64,000 bases of DNA from Verticillium longisporum (taxonomy: Eukaryota; Ascomycota; Sordariomycetes; Glomerellales; Plectosphaerellaceae), in assembly GCA_019188255.1 (NCBI GenBank), contig JAETXT010000004.1, positions 3,844,001 through 3,908,000 on the forward strand, read 5' to 3'. A program made the translations under genes and the position numbers. The notes below the pieces were generated by a model. That model ran no database searches, was not told the DNA's origin, and saw only the letters and a list, made by a program, of their open reading frames with translations. Within the stretch, counting starts at the first letter, position 1; each line of letters opens with the position of its first letter. This document shows positions 37,919 to 49,094 of this stretch, one piece after another.

Positions 37919-38749
37919 ATGCCTGAACACGAGCCCTCGGCCACGACGCCGCTTCTTGGCGGAGTGCGTCGCTCGCAGCCAACAACAGCCAAGATCTGGA
38001 AGAACCCCATCCTCGGTATGTCGCTGTATCACAAGATGCTTCAGCCGCTGCTTCGAATCTTTGCAAGATGAAGAACCAGCAAGCTGACCTCCCTAGATTG
38101 GCCCGGAATCACCGCCCAAATCCTCATCCTCGCCCTCGTCGCCATCATCTGGTCCTACATCCTCGCCCACCCCGTCATCCTCTTCACCGGCCACCCCCTC
38201 GCCCAGTCACTGGCCATCCTCATCCTGACGCAGTCCGTCCTCGTCCTCCAGCCGACGCACGACGCGGCCCAGAAGCGCCAGGGCCAACGCGTCCACGCCG
38301 TCCTCAACCTCGCCGCCTTCCTCCTCCTCGTCGCCGGCGTCACCATCATCGAGGTCAACAAGTTCCGCTCCCACGGGCCCCACTTCCACTCCCTCCACGG
38401 CTACCTCGGCGTCCTCGTCGCCGCCCTCATCGCCCTGCAGTACCTCGTCGGCTTCACCATGTGGGCCGTCCCCTCGCTCTACGGCGGCGAGGACCGCGCC
38501 AAGGCCGTGTGGAAGTACCACCGCGCCGCGGGCTATGTCCTCTACGTCGCCCTGCTCGCCACCGTCCTGGCGGCCGTGTGGACCGACTACAACAGGAACC
38601 TCGCGCGCATCCCCGCCTGGCTGCTCATCGTTGTCGAGGCGGCGCTGCTCGTTGTCGTCGTCCTGAGGGTCAACCGCGCGAAGCTGCCTTTTGGGGGCCA
38701 GAAGGATCAGGGGACGCAGGTGACCGTTGCCGGTGGGGACGAGGAGTAA
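37919..38749 (+). CDS. Cytochrome b561 / ferric-reductase-type transmembrane protein
   Basis: A 249-residue integral membrane protein. The ATG at 37919 (MPEHEPSATTPLLGGVRR) begins a hydrophilic N-terminus with a possible dileucine signal. The intron at 38016-38096 (GTATGT...CTGAC...TAG) joins NPIL to DWPGITAQILILAL. The following exon encodes five to six hydrophobic helices. Candidate haem-ligand histidines occur as in b561 proteins: QPTHDAAQKR, QRVHAVLN, SHGPHFHSLHGYLG and WKYHRAAGYV. The C-terminus is a short polar tail ending DEE. This family moves electrons across a membrane, usually from ascorbate or another reductant to ferric iron. Substrate and membrane cannot be told from sequence, and no DOMON or other fused domain is present. 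The reading frame is clean. Confidence 0.87.
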
Positions 38750-40870
38750 ATCCTTACTCCTTCCCTGCTATTTTTGAAAGGCAAAGGCCCCTATTCCTTA
38801 TTATCAAAGGCAAGGGGGGGCAGGAAGTATTCACACGAGGTCTTCGCTGTGTGCGTCCGTGGTCCGTGTGAGGTATGAGTCTCTGGGTTACTTTGACGGG
38901 GAACATCATTTCAAATTTTGTTTATCGGCATCCACAATGGTATCGTCTCCCTCGGGAACAGGTTTGGTTGAAGCAGCGGTGGATTCTGCCGCCTTAATGA
39001 AGTACAACTATCAATTAGCAAGCAGGCATTTTTGCGTTCATTTTCGATACATCTTATCACTCTCCAATAAATACAAACAAGGGGACGCAGCCGTCCCCCT
39101 GAATGAAATACGCATCATCATCATACCGTTGGTTCCAGGGACCCGTCGATGGTTGTTGGCCATGACAACGGCCTCCTCGAAAGGTCGTACTATTGACAGG
39201 AAACTCGTATGGGCAGCGTTGCGCGTTCCACCCAAATGCAGGATTCAGGGTCACTTTGGGAGATGCAACCGGGAACCATGGCTGGGTTGATCCGGGGGGC
39301 ATGATCATGACCCCTCCCCATAAGCCCGCCCACGGGGTCCTATATCATGCTTGAGATATAGCCTCCAATGGTCGTGGACAGAGTCATGTCGGGTACTGTA
39401 TATGCCCGGATGCGAGGGTCATCTTGGAGTGTTCATTTCTGTTGCAAGGCATGCTCGCGCCAATACTTCGTATCTGGCCTCGTTTGCTCTCATTCACAGG
39501 GCCGCTGGTCTCCGGCCGTACATTGCCCAAGAAAAGGATCGAGGCGGTGCAATAGAGGTTGTCCATATTATGGGTGAGGCTCCGCTCGATTATCCTCAGC
39601 GCGTGTCCACAGTCCACCATTTGACGGATGGCAGGCTGAGCTGTTGGGATGCGCTGATTTGACAAGAGAAACAAGTGTTTTTGATGGAATATGGCCTACC
39701 CTGACAAAACCTCACAATAATGTAATCATGACCTCATCATCGCAAGTATACCAGAAAGACACGAGTTGGCGGAGGGGGGGGACGATAACTTGTTCGCAGT
39801 CCACGTCAGCAACCAACTTGATGTATCTCGGCCCGATGAATCGCTGGCATGCTCAGACTCCACGATCGTGGCTGCGGTGGTGACTGCCGCCTCCGCGCCT
39901 CGAGACCTGCCTATGTGATTGCCGTCTCGCGGCAGATCGTCTTGAACAGTTTCCCATCACTAGTGCCGAAGCCTTTGGTTCGCTGACTCAGTCAACAGTA
40001 CCTGTTTCTAGACTAGCTGACCCGTCCGTTTTTTTCTCTTCAGTCTGATCAGTCGGAAGAACAGGGCCGCCACGCGACGTACGTTCACATTCCCCCTATC
40101 GCCCGTCACGCTACGCCCGTTGCGTCGCACAACTTTGGTGGACGGTGGACGGCAGACGAGTCGGGGGCAGGGTGGCGGCTCGGCGCCGCCCACGCCATGT
40201 CGCACCCTCTACGTCATGTACGGCGATGCCATGCCTTTTGCTGCAGGGGGTGGTGGTCATGCGCCTGGCCAACGGGAGGGCGCCGCCGGGGCGCCAAGGC
40301 TGCATCGGACAGTCTCTGATCATCGGAGCATCAGGCGCACAGGAATCCGTTGCGACGGTTCGGTGAGAGAAGAAGAGAGTGAAATGGAGATGTACATGAT
40401 CACTGGGGCGCGAGCCTCCATGCCATGCGACGGGAGTGGTGGGCCGTTTCCAGATCGCCTTCCTTGTCGTTGTCCTACCACTAGCGGCCGGCGGGCAGGC
40501 AGGCAGCAGGCAGGCAATCAAATCACGCCCCCAATCTATTGAGTAAAATACAATGCTTTGCTGCCTTTTCAGCGCACCGTCAGTGGGGAGTCACGCCAGT
40601 TCTTTGACTCGTGGGGCTGTGAAACCGGTCAGTCTTCAGCGCGATCCAAGTTTCTTCTCAGAGACACAAATGTGAGGCTTTCGTTGGGACGACTGGCTCT
40701 GTAAAATTGAGTGTCGGGGATCATGCTGCAGAAAGGCTGAAGGAGACCAGGACCTGCCAGTTCGGATAGCGTCGTGACGGCTTGCGGAGGAGAAAAGGTT
40801 GGTCGGTCGTGTCAGCGTTCTTGGCTCCCGGCCACGCGGTTCAGGCATTTCTTCATGCTGCACGTCCGTC

Positions 40871-40904
40871 TCCCTCTGGCGACCAGATCTGGCGACCAGA
40901 GGGA
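40871..40904. repeat. Nested inverted repeat (34 nt)
   Basis: TCCCTCTGG and CCAGAGGGA are perfect 9-bp arms. Between them the 10-bp palindrome CCAGATCTGG is flanked on each side by CGA. The structure could fold as a hairpin or serve as a dyad binding site. Confidence 0.75.
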
Positions 40905-41823
40905 AACTAGCGACCCAAGGAAAACAACCATTCCTTGAGCGGCGACGGCGGAGGTTGCCGTTCTGAACAGCAGCGGACAGGAAGCCGGAAGCTGGACTAT
41001 TCGCGACGGAGCATTTGGCCCTCTGCGGCCGCGTCGGGGCCTCACGTTCGACACGTTTGGGATTCGAAGTCCCAAGGCAGATCGGCGATGATGGACGCCT
41101 CTCGGATAAAGTGTCTGGGATTTGCCAGTACTCGCCGTCGAGGACACTGGTCCTGGGCGCGCTTCTCTCTCACCGTGGCTGTTAGGGTGGCTGTTAGGGG
41201 CGCCGCGGCGTTTGCTGGCCAATGTTCAAGGGAACCAGGGGGGAGAGGGCCGGCACGTGCAGGAGGCCCACAATGGGAAATCGAGGTCATGTCGCTGAGG
41301 CCAGAAGGAGAGAGTCCAGAACACCAGCGGCCGCTGGCTGACCCCACTGTCTGGGGCAACTTGCAGCGCAGAGGCCTGTCGAGCAAGCCCCTCGCCCTGG
41401 ACAGCGATCGTGATCGGGCGGCGGTTGTCGTGTAGTGTATCTCGTGTATTGGGAGGGGTGGCCAGGATGCCGGCCGCACGGTGGCTGCTCTAGTTGGGAA
41501 TAGGGGACCATATTTTGCCTGCTAGCGAGGATGGGGGACTGTGCAGATGGTACGATGGAATGCATGCGCCCGTCGGATCGGATTGTGTGCTTGCGATGCA
41601 TCGATTTGTTCAAGATGGCGATGGAGCGGGAGGGAGGGGGAGATTGCCTGCCCTGTCCTAGGTACGGTGCCTGGTCGAAGAACTGCTGCGTGTCTGAAGC
41701 TTGAGGCCTGAAGCTGGCCCGGTGGGGAGAGGCGGAGGAGAGGCAACAGACATTCAAGGTCTCTCCCTCATTCGTCTTTCCTCAGAACGTGCGTACGTGC
41801 GTGCGTGCGTGCCCGCCATGCCA

Positions 41824-41833
41824 GGCCAGGCCA

Positions 41834-41884
<51 letters not shown>
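41824..41884. repeat. (CCAG)n tetranucleotide microsatellite
   Basis: About a dozen CCAG units, with one CAGT interruption near the start. It follows a short (GTGC)n tract at 41795-41810. This is a slippage-prone marker locus, with no coding evidence. Confidence 0.9.
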
Positions 41885-42082
41885 CTGCCAGTTTTGCGGT
41901 TGCCCGTCTGCCCTGTTTTTGTTCGTCTGTTGGCGGTGCCTGCCTGAGGGTGAGGCAATCGGCCTGACAGGGAAGGCACTCTTCTCTGCCAACCTGTCCT
42001 ACCTCAGGCACCTAGGTAAGGTACCTACCGAGGCAGGCAGGTAGAAAGAAGGCCAGCCCCTGGGCAGAAAGCCCCTGAGTAG

Positions 42083-42160
42083 AAGACCTACTGGTAAGAC
42101 CTACTGGTAAGACCTACTGGTAAGACCTACTGGTAAGACCTACTGGTAAGACCTACTGGT
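42083..42160. repeat. 13-bp minisatellite, six perfect copies
   Basis: Six head-to-tail copies of AAGACCTACTGGT fill 42083-42160 without mismatch. The last copy overlaps an inverted segment, so that AGACCTA, a 6-nt loop and TAGGTCT form a hairpin at 42149-42168. It lies about 0.8 kb upstream of the HHK2 start codon. Identical units without spacers exclude CRISPR. Confidence 0.95.
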
Positions 42161-42966
42161 ATAGGTCTTCTACTGGTAGCACGAGGATGAGGAGTAGCAA
42201 AATGGAAAAACCAAAAGCCTCAATGAGGGAACCCGTCCTATACCTGTTCCTGTTTCTGGCTCTGCGGCCCTGCCGAGAAACGACCAGTCAACCTGTAAGG
42301 TCGACGAGGGATCCGAGTCAGACACGTTGTTTGACAGGCAAGCTGAGCGACAAGTCTCCTACGTCATTTCTTCCCGGCCCTGACGAGAGCAACACCACCC
42401 ATGGGGACTGCCACGCTCCGCACTTTGCACTAACGAGCGGACTTGCGCACCACCCACCCACCACGCACCGTCTGAGAAAGGGCAGCAGCACACCAGCACA
42501 CCAGCACACCAGCACCTCAGGGCCCTGCAAAGCACTGCAACGAGACGCTAACAACGCATACCTGCCAAACCACCCGACTCCTCTTGAGCGACTCCTTTGC
42601 CTCTGGCCCTGGCCCTGTCACCACCACCAACCTCGATCGCATTCTTCCCACTCCTCCTCCTCCGCCACGCCTCACTGCACCTGCAGCCTGTTTTATTTTT
42701 TCTGGCCTGCTCACCACTCAGCCCTCTTCGCCAGCCTCGAAATCTTGACTTGATTGCTTCCATTGTCCACCAGTGTGAGAGCGATACACGCCCAGCCGAC
42801 GATACTACGAGAAAGCCGGCTTTGTATCGTCTCTCGTCACCGCTTCGATACCGACCTCTCTTGTCTCGCCTTCCGTCTGTTTTCCCCTTCGGCGCTACGA
42901 CACGCCACTGCGCTTTGGACGACAGACTTTCTGCACGCTCGTGTAGCGTCGTTCTCTCTATGAGGA

Positions 42967-45900
42967 ATGCCCAGCCTCAACTCTCCGGGAGACAAGAAAG
43001 GCTCGTCCTTTGCGCGACGAATTAGCCTTCCCCGACGATCGTCTTCTTCCGATACCACGACGACCCCGCCTGCCGCCACCGCCGCCGAGCGCAACGCTCC
43101 TCCGCCGAGTCCTCGTCATGGAATAGGCGCCGAGTCGCCAGCTGCTGCAAAAGCGCGACCAGCCATGCCCGCACAAAACTCGCAATGCCCTCCCGGTCGC
43201 GGCCACCCAAGCCCAAGCCCGCGTACTGTGAGCTTTGCCGATGACCTTGCCACTCGCAAAAACACCAAAGGCGGCCCACCGAACCAGCACCCGCCCACGA
43301 ACACCGAGGACGTCTCTTTGCCCCACGTCGACTCGCAGCAGCAGCTCAACCAATATCGAGAACAGCTCGCCCGCGATCTCGAGCGACGTGAGCTCGCCAG
43401 CAGAGGTCCCGCCACCGACCACGGCAGCAAGAGTCGCGTTTCGCCGATCCAGGAGGAGGCTGCTGCTGCTACTGCTGCTGCCGCCGCCGAACATGTTGCT
43501 AGCGTTGCGTCCATCTTGAGTTCGCCCCATGCCTTGAGCTCCGGACGGGCCTCTGTCGCGTCTACGGAATCCGGCAACACCATCCGCGGCGGCATGACCC
43601 CGGGCTATGTCGCCGCCACGCCGTCGTACCCCTCCCCCGGATGACGACGCCAGGCATGGGCCCGGGCTTCATGCACCGTCCTTTTGCCAACCTCTCGCCT
43701 TCGACTCTACACTTCATGTCCCAGACCATGTCCTTTGACCACTTTGCCCACGACAAGGTCCTTTCCAACTCGTCGACGCCGGCGTCCACCATGACTTTCC
43801 ACCCCTCAGGCGCCACGCACCAGCAGGACTACGGCGATTACCCTACGCCACACCTCTACGACCTCTCTCTGATGCTGGGAGCCGAGCCCGGCTTGGAAGC
43901 CTGGTGGGGCACCGTTGTCCAGATCCTGCGCGATGTGTACAAGGCCGAGAGAGTGACCCTCGCCGTGCCGGCTGACAGCACAGATATCGAGAACGTCCCG
44001 TGGGGTCAGAAAGCAACATACAACGAGCATGAAGAGGATGAACTGAGTCTTGGCTACATGGCCCGCGGCAGCAGCCTTGTGCCCAGCAGTGCTGACGAGC
44101 TCTCGCAAGCCACACCAGCCTCAAACGACTCTTTGCGACCACAGTCCCCAGCACGGCCCGGATTGCACAGTCGCCATTCCTTCACCTCGTACGAGAACAT
44201 TCGGGATCCTGCGGCGGCGGGTGCCGCTCCACAGCCGCCCAGCCGCCGACCCTCCCACTTGTTCCGGAGCCAGAGCTACTTCCCGCCCGGCCGCACGCCT
44301 GATGATTTCCAGCACGGCACCAATAACCCGACGCTGAACCAGGCCTCTCTAGCGGAGCACAACGCCGAGGACGAACAGGCTCCTGGCTGGGAGGAGCCCG
44401 CCGGTTATCCCAAGGACGGGAAGGGCAGAGTGCTTCCTATGCTGCAGGCTCTTGATTTCGAAGCCGACCCACTCATCGACCACAGTGGCATCACGAGGGT
44501 GCTCGAACGAGGCAAGGTCATTGCCCTGACACGCAGCTATCCTTACCTGCAAAACCTCCCGCCAGAAGCCCCTGCCGCTAAGCCGGGTGATCCTAGCCCC
44601 GGGTCCGCCAAGGCACCAGAAGCCGCGGCGAAGAAGAAACGGCCGAAAAGACCGCTGGGAGAATCCAGCACCACCAAGCTGTCCATGCTCCTGGGTGGCG
44701 CCGCACACCTCGGTGCCGAGAAGGCCCCGCCGTCTAGCAAGATCTCGCGTCTTGATCAAGAGAGCCCCAAACCTCCGACGCCGCAGTATGAGGAGTATGA
44801 GCAGGCACCACCGTCGCCGTGGTCGCAGTCGCCCGCCCCTTCGCCTGCCATTCGATCCGACACGAAGGAAAACCCCTTTTTCGCGGACGCCATGGTGGAC
44901 GAGGACTCCTTCAACCCAACCTCGGCACCACAAGACTACACTGCCATGCCGCCACCGGAGGCTATCGGGTTGAGAATCGTGGACCGTGCTGCATATCCCC
45001 TTGACGCATCTGCTCCTCTCCGAACCTCACCGCCCGTTCAAGCTTGATAACGCCGCTTTGGAGCACAAGTCACACAACCGGGCACATGGCATCGGCAAGG
45101 TCGAGGGCCAGCCGCCTACGCCTGATGGCGCACGCCGGAAATCCAAATCGACACCCATTGCCATCCTTTCGATTCTGACTCCTGTCTTGCCGTACCCTTC
45201 GAATCTTCGACACTCCTTGGAACATCTCGCGCCCCACATGGCGACGTCATTCTCACTCGCTCGTCACTACACCAACCTTGAGACTGAACTCGCCGGCATG
45301 CAACGGCGACGGCCTGCGACGGCTGGCTTTGGCGCCATTCACAGCGATGGACGACCACTGATGAACCCCTCGAACATGGCCAGCTTCAATTTCATGTCGT
45401 CCGAGGACATTGCCATGCCCAACTCTCTTGCAGATAGCCTGACTAGCCCCAGCGATTACTCTGGCCTGTCCAAGAGTGCGACCGGATCTCCCAGCGGCAC
45501 GCCCAACTGGGACCAGAGCTCCCTGGGTATGGTCATGGATGCCAGGACAGGCTCGAGCCCGGCACAGATGGCTGGCGACAGCTACTTTAGCACGCGAACA
45601 AAGTCCAACCTCTCCAAGGCTGAGTCTACATCCAAGAGCAGCATGCCGAGGTCTCGGAGCGGCTCCAAAGATTCACCACCGTTGGAGAAACGTTTGGTCC
45701 GGCAGCCTTCCGGCAAAATTGCTCCCCAGGATAGTACGCCGCGACCCGAAGCCCACGCGAGGGAGGCTGCAAGCGAGGGACAAGCGTCGAGGAAAGGGTC
45801 GCTGGCCGATGAGGAGGCTGCAGGGGTACCTGAAGCGCGGCCGATGAAAACGCCAGAGGCAAACCAGTCTCGCCACACGCTTCTGCATTCCTATGGAGCC

Positions 45901-48900
45901 GATTTCGCGACCAGCTTCCAGTCGCTACCCCCAAGCTCCAGTGTTGTCAGCAAACCCGCTGCTTACAATCCTCCCTCTCGCGGCGCTTCCATCTCGTCCG
46001 GTCCAGTGGACATGCCGCCGCCTTCCGACCGGCTCAAGGGCCTCATGCTTGATGCCCTTCCCGCCCACGTCTTCGTCTCTCTGCCTCAGTCTGGTGAGGT
46101 AGTCTGGGTCAACAGTCGTTATCTGACGTATCGCGGCCAAACCGTCGCGGATCTTGCAGCTGATCCCTGGGGTAGCATTCACCCAGAAGATCGTGATGAT
46201 TACCTGAAGGCGTGGAGTCATTCTCTGCGCACGGGGAGCAGTTCTCGAGAACAGTTCGAATCAAGCGATTCGATGGCGCCTACCGCTGGTTCTATGCCCG
46301 AGCTGTCGCCTCCAGGGACAAGCGAGGCGTGCTCATGCAATTCCTGGGCTCGTATATGGACATTCATGACCAGCACATTGCCGAACTCAAGGCTGCGCGA
46401 CAAGAAGAGATCGAGACGTCGGAAGCCAAACATCGCTTGCTGGCGAACCTCATTCCTCAGATCATCTTTACCGCTACCGAGGACGAAGGCATCACATTCG
46501 CCAATGACCAGTGGCTGTCCTACACGGGTCAGAGCTTTACCGATTGTCTTGGACTGGGATTCATGGACTTTGTTCACCCAGAAGATCTAGCCAAGTGCCA
46601 GATCCCCACAGATAGGCCACCAACTCCGATGCCACACAAGGGTCACTTCAGCAAGATGTCGTGGGGCGAGCCCCCACTCGACAGCCCTCACCGGACGCAG
46701 ACAACACCAGCGACCGATTCGAACATTCGAGGTGTTCATCAGGCACTCTCTCGCAACAACAGCTCAAGCAGCAGCTCCGTATATGAGTTGCCCACAGCTG
46801 ACCTCACAGAGCTCGCGAGAAAGGGTATCATCAAGGTCTCCACAGACAGCAACGGCAGACTTTCATACACGACCGAGGTCCGGCTTCGCTCCAAGAAGGG
46901 CGCCTATCGCTGGCATCTTATCCGGTGTGTCGAAATTGACAACATTGACTTTGGAAGCGGCGCAAGCTCCTTCTTCGGTTCAGCCACAGACATCAACGAC
47001 CACAAGCTACTCGAGGCCAAGCTCGAAGAGGCCATGGAATCGAAGAGGCGGTTCGTCAGCAACATGTCGGACGAGATTCGCAGCCCTGTCATCGGGATAT
47101 CGGGCATGGTCAGCTTCCTACAGGATAGACTGCTGAACGAGGAACAGGGGGACTTCAGGAACACGATGCGAACGAGCGGCAACAGCCTTATCATGATTAT
47201 CAACGACATTCTCGACCTGTCCAAGGTCGATGCTGGCATGATGAAGCTCAAGTATGAGTGGTTCCACACGAGAGCCCTGATCGAGGACGTCAACGAGCTT
47301 GTATCGACCATGGCCATTGCGAAACGGCTCGAGCTCAACTACGTCGTCGAACAAAACGTCCCGACATGGATCAAAGGAGACAAGGTCAGGATCCGACAGG
47401 TGCTGCTCAACGTCATTGGTAATGCCATCAAATTTACCTCGGAAGGTGAAGTCTTTAGCCGCTGCAGGGTGTACACTTCGGAGACGGCCATGCTCATGCC
47501 CAACGAAATCATGCTCGAATTTGCCATCATCGACACGGGCCGTGGCTTCACAGAAGAGGAGGCAGAGCTTATTTTCAAACCATTCAGCCAGATCGACGGA
47601 AGCAGCACCAGGCAGCACGGCGGTAGCGGACTGGGTCTCGTCATTTCCAGGCAGTTGGTCGAACTCCATGGAGGTGTCATGGAGGGCACGGCGGTTCCTG
47701 GCAAAGGCTCAACCTTTACTTTCACGGCCCGTTTCACCTTGCCGACCGAAAACGACCATCCTGATGTTCCTGTGAGTCCGGGAATCATGGCATCAAAGAC
47801 GAAGCCAAAGGTGTCGTCATCGGAACCGAAGCAACCAGCAAGCAGACGCCTCAGGGACGAAGCCATGGCGCGAACTAGTCCCTCGACTGACGAGGGCACA
47901 ACCTCGACAGCTTCTAGCGGCAGCTCTGTACCGTCCACCCACTCTGGGCGTTCGCAAGGCACCGGGCGGTCGTCCGTGTCGTCGATCAACGTGGGCCTCG
48001 TCCACTTTCGTGAGGCCGCTCGCGCGAGTGGACAAGACTTGTCGCAGATGAAATTGGAGATACCGCCAAGCGACACGTCTAGTGATGCCACGCCAACCAA
48101 CGACTCGAACAAGATGCTGGGCGCAACGGAAGAGTTCCGACCACCAATGTACTCCATCCTTATCATTTGCCCCCAGACGCACAGTCGTGAGGCTACAACC
48201 CAGCACATTGAGCAGACGCTGCCCAAAGAGGTGCCGCGTCAGATTACTGCGCTCAAGTCCATGGTGGAGGCAGATAAGCTCATCGGCGGCGACGACCCTG
48301 TTCACTTTACGCACATTGTCCTCAACTTGCCCTCGCCCGAGGAACTTGTCGCGACGATGACGAAGATTGAGCGCAACGTGGGGACGGACAAGACTACGGT
48401 CCTCGTTCTTGCGGACACGGGCCAGCGGCAGGCTGTGATGATACTCGTGGCCGAGTCGAAGCAGGAGGCGCTGCTGTCGGAGGAACGCGTAACATTCATC
48501 AACAAGCCGGTCAAGCCGTCTCGTTTTGCCGTCATCTTTGACCCCGAGAAGGTGCTCGACTCGAGCATCGACCGCAACCGGTCGACGGCGCAGCGCATGG
48601 TGGAGAGCCAAAAGGCCAGCTACGAGGAGATCGGGAAGCGCATGGGCAATAAGGGGTACAAGGTGCTTCTCGTCGAGGACAACTCTGTCAACCAGAAGGT
48701 GCTGCAGAAGTACCTCGAAAAGGTCGGCGTCGAGGTCGAGGTGGCGGCGGACGGCGTCGAGTGCACGGATATGGTGCTGGCGCGGGGCCACGAGTACTAC
48801 TCTCTCATTCTGGTTCGTTCTTCCTGCCCTGTTTCTCTTGTTCTCTCTCTCTCTCTTTACTGACCGTCATGACAGTGCGATCTCCACATGCCGCGCAAAG

Positions 48901-49094
48901 ACGGCTACCAAGCGTGCCGCGAGATTCGAGAGTGGGAAGTCAACAATCGGCTGGCTCGCATGCCCATCATTGCCCTGTCGGCCAACGTCATGTCGGACGT
49001 GCAGGACAAGTGCGTGGCGGCCGGGTTCAGCGACTACGTCACGAAACCGGTGGACTTTATCAGCCTCAGCAGAGCCATGAGCAAGTTCTTCTGA
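42967..49094 (+). CDS. Hybrid histidine kinase 2 (GAF-PAS-PAS-HisKA-HATPase-REC) lacking the H-box histidine; three frame breaks
   Basis: About 2,022 codons. Order: a Ser/Pro-rich N-terminus; a GAF-like domain interrupted by a long insert (LYDLSLMLGAEPGLEAWWG at ~43853 through HLAPHMATSFSLARHYTNLE at ~45290); PAS 1 (~46020-46390) and PAS 2 (~46410-47010); a HisKA-like dimerisation domain; HATPase with N box NVIGNAIKF and G boxes IIDTGRG and GGSGLGL; and a C-terminal receiver with ED, Asp codon 48879-48881 and Lys in VTKP. The H-box reads NMSDEIRSPVIG: the usual His is GAC (Asp) at 47070-47072. The intron at 48813-48875 sits 3 nt before the phospho-Asp codon. Frame breaks: C5 run 43634-43638, ~44985-45000, and G4 run 46233-46236. 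The start at 42967 is tentative because an out-of-frame ATG lies 7 nt upstream. The class number needs a tree. Confidence 0.9.

Larger units (their letters stand above)
38750..42966. other. Intergenic region upstream of HHK2 (about 4.2 kb)
   Basis: No gene could be supported. It contains a 34-nt nested inverted repeat (40871-40904), a (CCAG)n microsatellite, a GGTACC/CCTAGG palindrome block near 41998-42045, a 13-bp minisatellite (42083-42160) and an ACCAGCACAC repeat near 42490-42515. The last ~780 bp form the presumed HHK2 leader. It includes an ATG-started 188-codon frame (42187-42753) and an ATG at 42960 out of frame with the chosen start. Confidence 0.55.

Noticed and set aside
42083..42160. 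Regular repeats considered as a CRISPR array
   Set aside because: The units are contiguous and identical with no spacers, and the genome is fungal. It is a minisatellite.
42187..42753. A 188-codon frame upstream of HHK2 considered as a separate gene
   Set aside because: Low-complexity His/Ser/Pro sequence in what is probably the HHK2 leader. It is kept only as a possible upstream ORF.
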